64,000 bases of DNA from positions 2,820,727 through 2,884,726 of the forward strand of contig NZ_CP025422.1 of assembly GCF_002848265.1 (NCBI RefSeq), written 5' to 3'. This DNA comes from Zhihengliuella sp. ISTPL4. GTDB lineage: Bacteria > Actinomycetota > Actinomycetes > Actinomycetales > Microbacteriaceae. The notes under the pieces are model-generated. The model was not told the DNA's origin. It made no database searches and saw nothing but the letters and a program-made list of their open reading frames with translations. Below are positions 60,751 to 64,000 of the stretch, piece by piece (position 1 is the first letter of the stretch; each line of letters starts with the position of its first letter). Both the position numbers and the translations under genes were made by a program.

Positions 60751-62055
60751 ATGACGCAGCGCGGCGCTCTCGACGCCCCTCTCCGCTTCGGGGCGAACTA
60801 CACGCCGTCGAAGGACTGGATGCACTCCTGGCTCGACTTCACGCCGGACGACGTGCGTCGCGACTTCGCGGCCCTCGCCGCGCTCGGCCTCGACCACGTG
60901 CGCGTGTTCCCGCTCTGGACCGTCCTGCAGCCGAACCGCACCCTCATCCGCTCCCAGGCGGTCGACGACGTGCGCATCATGGTCGACATCGCCGCCGAGT
61001 TCGGGCTGGACGCGAGCGTCGATGTCATCCAGGGGCATCTGTCGAGCTTCGACTTCGTCCCGTCCTGGCTGTACACCTGGCACGACCGGAACATGTTCAC
61101 CGATCCGAGCGCCCTGGACGGCCAGGCGCAGCTCGTGGAGCGGCTGGCCGGCGCGCTGCGGGACGCGCCGAACTTCCTCGGGCTCACGCTCGGCAACGAG
61201 ACGAACCAGTTTTCCGCGCACACCCACCCCTCGCCGTGGCCCGTCACGACCGACGAGGCGGGCGGCTGGATCGAGGCGCTGCTCGCCGCGGCGGAACGGG
61301 GCGCCCCGGGGCTGCCGCACGTGCACAGCGAGTACGACGCGGTCTGGTACATGGACGACCACGGGTTCACGCCCGCGCATGCCTCCCGGCTCGGCGCGAT
61401 GACGACCATCCATTCCTGGATCTTCAACGGCACCGCCCAGCGCTACGGCGGCCGCTCGATCGCGGCCGACCGTCATGCGGAGTACCTCATCGAGCTGTCC
61501 CGCGCCTTCGCGACCGACCCCGCCCGTCCGATCTGGCTGCAGGAGGTCGGCGCCCCCTCGAACTGCCTCGACGAGAGCGAGATGCCCGGCTTCCTCGAGG
61601 CCACCGTGCGCTCGGCCCTCCGCACCGAGAACCTCTGGGGTGTGACCTGGTGGTGCTCGCACGACGTGAGCAGGGAGCTCGCCGACTTCCCGGAGCTCGA
61701 GTACTCCCTGGGGCTCATCGATCAGGCGGGCGCGGCGAAGCCCCTCGGCCGCCGGTTTGCGGAGCTCATCCCCGAGCTGCGCACCCGTACCGCGGCTCCA
61801 GCCCGTCCGACGGCGATCGTCGTCGACGTCGACGAGCAGGAGGTGCCGGTGAGCCGGGCGGCGCTGAGCCCCGGCGGTGCGGTCTTCCAGGCCTGGGTCG
61901 ACGCCTGCGCCGCGGGCGAGGACCCCGCGCTGGTGACCTCCCGCGCCGCGCAGGACCCCGCGGCTCTGGAGTCGCGCGGCATCCACCGTCTCATCCACCC
62001 CGCCGCGTCCGCGTCCGACGTCACCCGCTACGCCTCCGTCAACACCGTCGTCTGA
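60751..62055 (+). CDS. GH5_18-like beta-mannosidase (Man-beta-1,4-GlcNAc cleaving candidate)
   Basis: The 434-residue cytoplasmic protein (no signal peptide) has a GH5 TIM barrel. It begins [19 protein letters not shown], then [20 protein letters not shown] and the acid/base in [17 protein letters not shown] (Glu-150) with nucleophile IWLQEVGAP (Glu-265). This sequence style matches GH5 subfamily 18, whose Bifidobacterium member cleaves the Man-beta-1,4-GlcNAc core disaccharide of N-glycans. That is the expected last step after Endo H, GH92 and GH38 action. ATG at 60751 follows AAAGG by seven bases. Control by the LacI regulator is indicated by operator c. The C-terminal ~80 residues form a small extra domain. 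Confidence 0.85.
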   Translation: MTQRGALDAPLRFGANYTPSKDWMHSWLDFTPDDVRRDFAALAALGLDHVRVFPLWTVLQPNRTLIRSQAVDDVRIMVDIAAEFGLDASVDVIQGHLSSFDFVPSWLYTWHDRNMFTDPSALDGQAQLVERLAGALRDAPNFLGLTLGNETNQFSAHTHPSPWPVTTDEAGGWIEALLAAAERGAPGLPHVHSEYDAVWYMDDHGFTPAHASRLGAMTTIHSWIFNGTAQRYGGRSIAADRHAEYLIELSRAFATDPARPIWLQEVGAPSNCLDESEMPGFLEATVRSALRTENLWGVTWWCSHDVSRELADFPELEYSLGLIDQAGAAKPLGRRFAELIPELRTRTAAPARPTAIVVDVDEQEVPVSRAALSPGGAVFQAWVDACAAGEDPALVTSRAAQDPAALESRGIHRLIHPAASASDVTRYASVNTVV

Positions 62056-62056
62056 G

Positions 62057-62116
62057 TCGCCGAGACCCCGGGTTGTCGTCGAGACCCCGGGGTGCGCGCG
62101 TCGAGAGCCCGGGGTG
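62057..62116. repeat. three tandem copies of a TCGTCGAGACCCCGGGGTG-type motif
   Basis: Near-identical 19-22 bp units lie at 62057-62075, 62076-62097 and 62098-62116, between convergent genes. GAGACCCC can also pair with GGGGTCTC at 62130-62137, so the array may act as a bidirectional transcription stop. No T-run is present. Confidence 0.5.
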
Positions 62117-62135
62117 TGGGCGGGGAGGCGGGGTC

Positions 62136-63161
62136 TCAGCGGGGTGGTGGTGCCGTGCTCTCGCGGGCGGTGAGCACCGGGGTCGGGCCCTCGACGCTCG
62201 GCAGCGTGGTCCCGGCCTCGATCTGCTGCAACAACAGCGTGGCGGCCTGCTCGCCGAGTTCGAACGTGTCGCGGGTCATGGCGGTGATCGACGGGTTGAT
62301 GAGACCCGCGATGACGGAGTCGTCGAACGACGCGAGCGAGACGTCACGCGGAACCGCCCGGCCCATCTCCTGCGCGACCCGGAGCCCGGCGACGGCCATC
62401 ACGTCGTTGTCGTAGACGATCGCGGTCGGGCGCTGCCGGCCGGAGAGCTGCGCGCGTGTGACGGCGGAGGCGCGGGTGGGGGAGAAGTCGGTCGTGATGA
62501 CCTCGCCGGCGATGCCGTCCGCCGCCATCCGCTCCAGCACCTCGGCACGCAGGCGGGTGTGCTCCAGCTCGGCCGGGCCCGCGACGTACGCGATGCGCGT
62601 GTGCCCGAGGGCAGCCAGATAGGAGAAGAGGGTCTCCGCGACGGTGTCGTCGCCGATCCACACACTCGGCACGGCGCCGTCCGGCGACGGCTTCGAGCCG
62701 ATCATCACGGCGCGGGCGTCCAGCGCGGTGATGCGCGCGCCGCGAGGGTCGTCGTCGCGCGGGTCGATGAGGATGATGCCGTCGACCTGATTCGACGACC
62801 GCCACTGCCGGTGCACCTCCATCTCTTCGTCGATGTCGGCGACGAGGCGGAGCTGCAGCCCGACCTTGCTCTCGGAGAGCCGGGACTCGATGCCGGCGAT
62901 GAGATCGGTGAAGAAGGCCTCGGAGCCGAGGGAGCGCGCCGGCCGGGCGAGGGCGAATCCGACGGCGTTGGCCCGGGCGCCGACGAGGGCGCGCGCGGCG
63001 GAGCTCGGCTGCCACTGGTGCTCCTCGATGATCGAGAGGATGCGTTGCCGCGTCTCCTCGCTCACACCGGGACGACCGTTGAGGGCGAACGAGACGGCAC
63101 CGGGGGAGACGCCGGCCATGCGCGCGATATCCGCGATGGTCACGCGCTTCCCCGGGGTCAT
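62136..63161 (-). CDS. LacI family regulator of the N-glycan locus
   Basis: The 341-residue LacI/GalR repressor has the HTH VTIADIARMAGVSPGAVSFALNGRPGVSEETRQRILSIIEEHQWQPSSAARALVGARAN with hinge helix, then the effector-binding domain (VGFALARPARSLGSEAFFTDLIAGIESRL, GIILIDPRDDDPRG, TAIVYDNDVMAVAGLRVAQEMGRAVPRDVSLASFDDS). ATG at 63161 is preferred: TAGGGT lies seven bases upstream, acting either as a -10 of a leaderless message or as a ribosome-binding site. An ATG at 63167 is an alternative. Operator d directly precedes it. The regulator probably binds all five CTNNAKCGNTWTAG sites and is released by a mannose-containing sugar. Confidence 0.92.
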   Translation of the reverse strand: MTPGKRVTIADIARMAGVSPGAVSFALNGRPGVSEETRQRILSIIEEHQWQPSSAARALVGARANAVGFALARPARSLGSEAFFTDLIAGIESRLSESKVGLQLRLVADIDEEMEVHRQWRSSNQVDGIILIDPRDDDPRGARITALDARAVMIGSKPSPDGAVPSVWIGDDTVAETLFSYLAALGHTRIAYVAGPAELEHTRLRAEVLERMAADGIAGEVITTDFSPTRASAVTRAQLSGRQRPTAIVYDNDVMAVAGLRVAQEMGRAVPRDVSLASFDDSVIAGLINPSITAMTRDTFELGEQAATLLLQQIEAGTTLPSVEGPTPVLTARESTAPPPR

Positions 63162-63168
63162 AGGCATC

Positions 63169-63174
63169 ACCCTA
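63169..63174 (-). promoter_or_regulatory. candidate -10 of the LacI gene
   Basis: TAGGGT on the minus strand abuts operator d and is seven bases from the chosen ATG. Confidence 0.35.
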
Positions 63175-63188
63175 CTTGATCGGTTTAG
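63175..63188 (-). promoter_or_regulatory. N-glycan regulon operator d (LacI autoregulation)
   Basis: CTTGATCGGTTTAG matches the shared consensus and lies immediately upstream of the LacI gene -10-like box. Confidence 0.7.
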
Positions 63189-63228
63189 CCTCTCGAAAGC
63201 AGGGGAGAACGTGCCGTAGACTCCCGTG

Positions 63229-63243
63229 CTAGATCGTTTTAGT
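63229..63243 (+). promoter_or_regulatory. N-glycan regulon operator e and -10 of the GH38 gene
   Basis: CTAGATCGTTTTAG (63229-63242) overlaps TTTAGT (63238-63243), 52 bases before the GH38 ATG. It is 40 bases from operator d, so one divergent region carries two sites. Confidence 0.7.
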
Positions 63244-63294
63244 AACACGCGCATCGAACCCAGTCCCTCACCGTCGAGCCCGGAGAACCCCACC

Positions 63295-64000
63295 ATGCAT
63301 GACGACACCTCGCTCACCGTCGGCCGCGTCAAGCGGGTCCTCGAAGAGCGCATCCGCCCGGCCATCCACTCGGCCGCGGTTCCCCTCACGATCGAGGCGC
63401 ACCAGCTCCCCGGAGAGCCCATCGCCCCGGCGGAGGGGCTGGCGCTCTCGTTCGCCCCGGCTGCGGTCGGCGAGCTGTGGGGCCCGGCCTGGGGAACCAC
63501 GTGGTTCAAGCTCACCGGTCGGGTGCCCGCGGAATGGGCCGGCCGCCGGGTCGAGGCGCTGATCGACCTGGGCTTCGACGTGAACATGACGGGCTTCCAG
63601 TGCGAGGCCCTCGCCTACCGCCCCGACGGCACGCCGATCAAGAGCATCAATCCGCGCAACCAGTGGGTGCCGATCGTCGAGACCGCCGCGGGTGACGAGC
63701 CCGTCGAGCTCTACCTGGAGGGTGCGTCCAACCCCGTCCTCCTCGACTACCATCCCTTCCTGCCGACCCAGGAGGGCGACATCCTCACCTCCTCGAAGGA
63801 GCCGCTGTACCGGCTGCGGCGCCTCGACCTCGCGGTGTTCGAGCCCGAGGTGTTCGATCTCTCCCTCGACCTCGAGGTGCTGTTCGAGCTGCAGGCGGAG
63901 CTCCCCGCCACGTCGCCGCGCCGCATGCGCATCCTGCAGGCCCTGGATGACGCGCTCGACGTGCTCGACCTGCAGCACATCGTGGAGACCGCCGGCGACG
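63295..64000 (+). CDS. GH38 alpha-mannosidase, N-terminal part (truncated by window end)
   Basis: 235 residues are visible, open to the last base. The sequence matches the N-terminal domain of Ams1-like GH38 alpha-mannosidases: LTVGRVKRVLEERIRPAIH, GELWGPAWGTTWFKLTGRVPAEWAGRRVEALIDLGFD, GFQCEALAYRPDGTPIKSINPRNQWVPI and LYLEGASNPVLL, then a helical stretch (RRMRILQALDDALDVLDL) that precedes the catalytic domain, which lies outside the window. Full-length members have about 1000 residues. There is no signal peptide, so it acts inside the cell, removing alpha-1,3/1,6-linked core mannoses from imported N-glycan. CCGGAGAACCCCACC precedes ATG 63295. Operator e overlaps its promoter. Confidence 0.9.
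   Translation, partial: MHDDTSLTVGRVKRVLEERIRPAIHSAAVPLTIEAHQLPGEPIAPAEGLALSFAPAAVGELWGPAWGTTWFKLTGRVPAEWAGRRVEALIDLGFDVNMTGFQCEALAYRPDGTPIKSINPRNQWVPIVETAAGDEPVELYLEGASNPVLLDYHPFLPTQEGDILTSSKEPLYRLRRLDLAVFEPEVFDLSLDLEVLFELQAELPATSPRRMRILQALDDALDVLDLQHIVETAGD

Overview
The window is a chromosomal segment of a high-GC actinobacterium. GC-rich codon third positions, GTG starts, an HspR/HAIR-controlled dnaK operon, CUT1 sugar importers without a local ATPase, and a DUF222 HNH protein all fit the family Microbacteriaceae, and Microbacterium is the closest match I can suggest. That placement is inference from gene content, because no rRNA is present. Genes are tightly packed and no gene-free stretch exceeds 300 bases. 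I see no insertion sequence, prophage, CRISPR array or origin.

Layout. 1-8.9 kb holds housekeeping and stress genes: a truncated GlcD-like oxidase, tRNA-Gly(CCC), dcd, a hydrolase/TetR pair sharing two operators, two divergent His-rich winged-helix regulators around a 32-bp inverted repeat, a CDF metal transporter, a UMF1-type MFS protein and a DUF3253 protein. 8.9-15.3 kb is a divergent peptidoglycan-recovery locus: RpiR/MurR-type regulator and NamZ-type muramidase on one strand, and a CUT1 ABC importer plus an AmiE-like serine hydrolase on the other. 15.5-22.3 kb carries a double-domain Lrp regulator divergent from an operon for an MHS transporter, an amidohydrolase, an AruI-like ThDP enzyme and a ureohydrolase, which looks like guanidino-compound catabolism. 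22.3-29.0 kb is mixed (RIO kinase, MFS/AraC pair, DUF3817 protein, lipoprotein, MerR-GyrI, HNH). 29.1-33.2 kb is dnaK-grpE-dnaJ-hspR with two HAIR elements around the promoter.

33.2-48 kb: a GntR regulator shares an 11-bp operator core with a perfect 28-bp palindrome that controls a tripartite tricarboxylate transporter and a DHDPS-family aldolase (41.9-46.0 kb). In between lie a DoxX protein, a minus-strand operon in which a membrane glycosyltransferase sits inside a full partner-switch set (GAF-PP2C phosphatase, glycosyltransferase, STAS, HATPase), and a second CUT1 importer. A LacI regulator and a hendecad-repeat membrane protein follow, then an in-frame FGGY kinase-sugar isomerase fusion (48.1-51.3 kb) and a P1B-type metal ATPase.

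53.2-64 kb is a high-mannose N-glycan utilisation locus: secreted Endo H-like GH18, GH92 alpha-mannosidase, CUT1 importer, GH5_18-like beta-mannosidase, LacI regulator and the start of a GH38 alpha-mannosidase. Five copies of a 14-bp LacI-type site (CTNNAKCGNTWTAG) lie at the five transcription starts of this locus and define a local regulon. The genes suggest outside release of the glycan by the endoglycosidase, import, then cytoplasmic trimming to mannose and GlcNAc.
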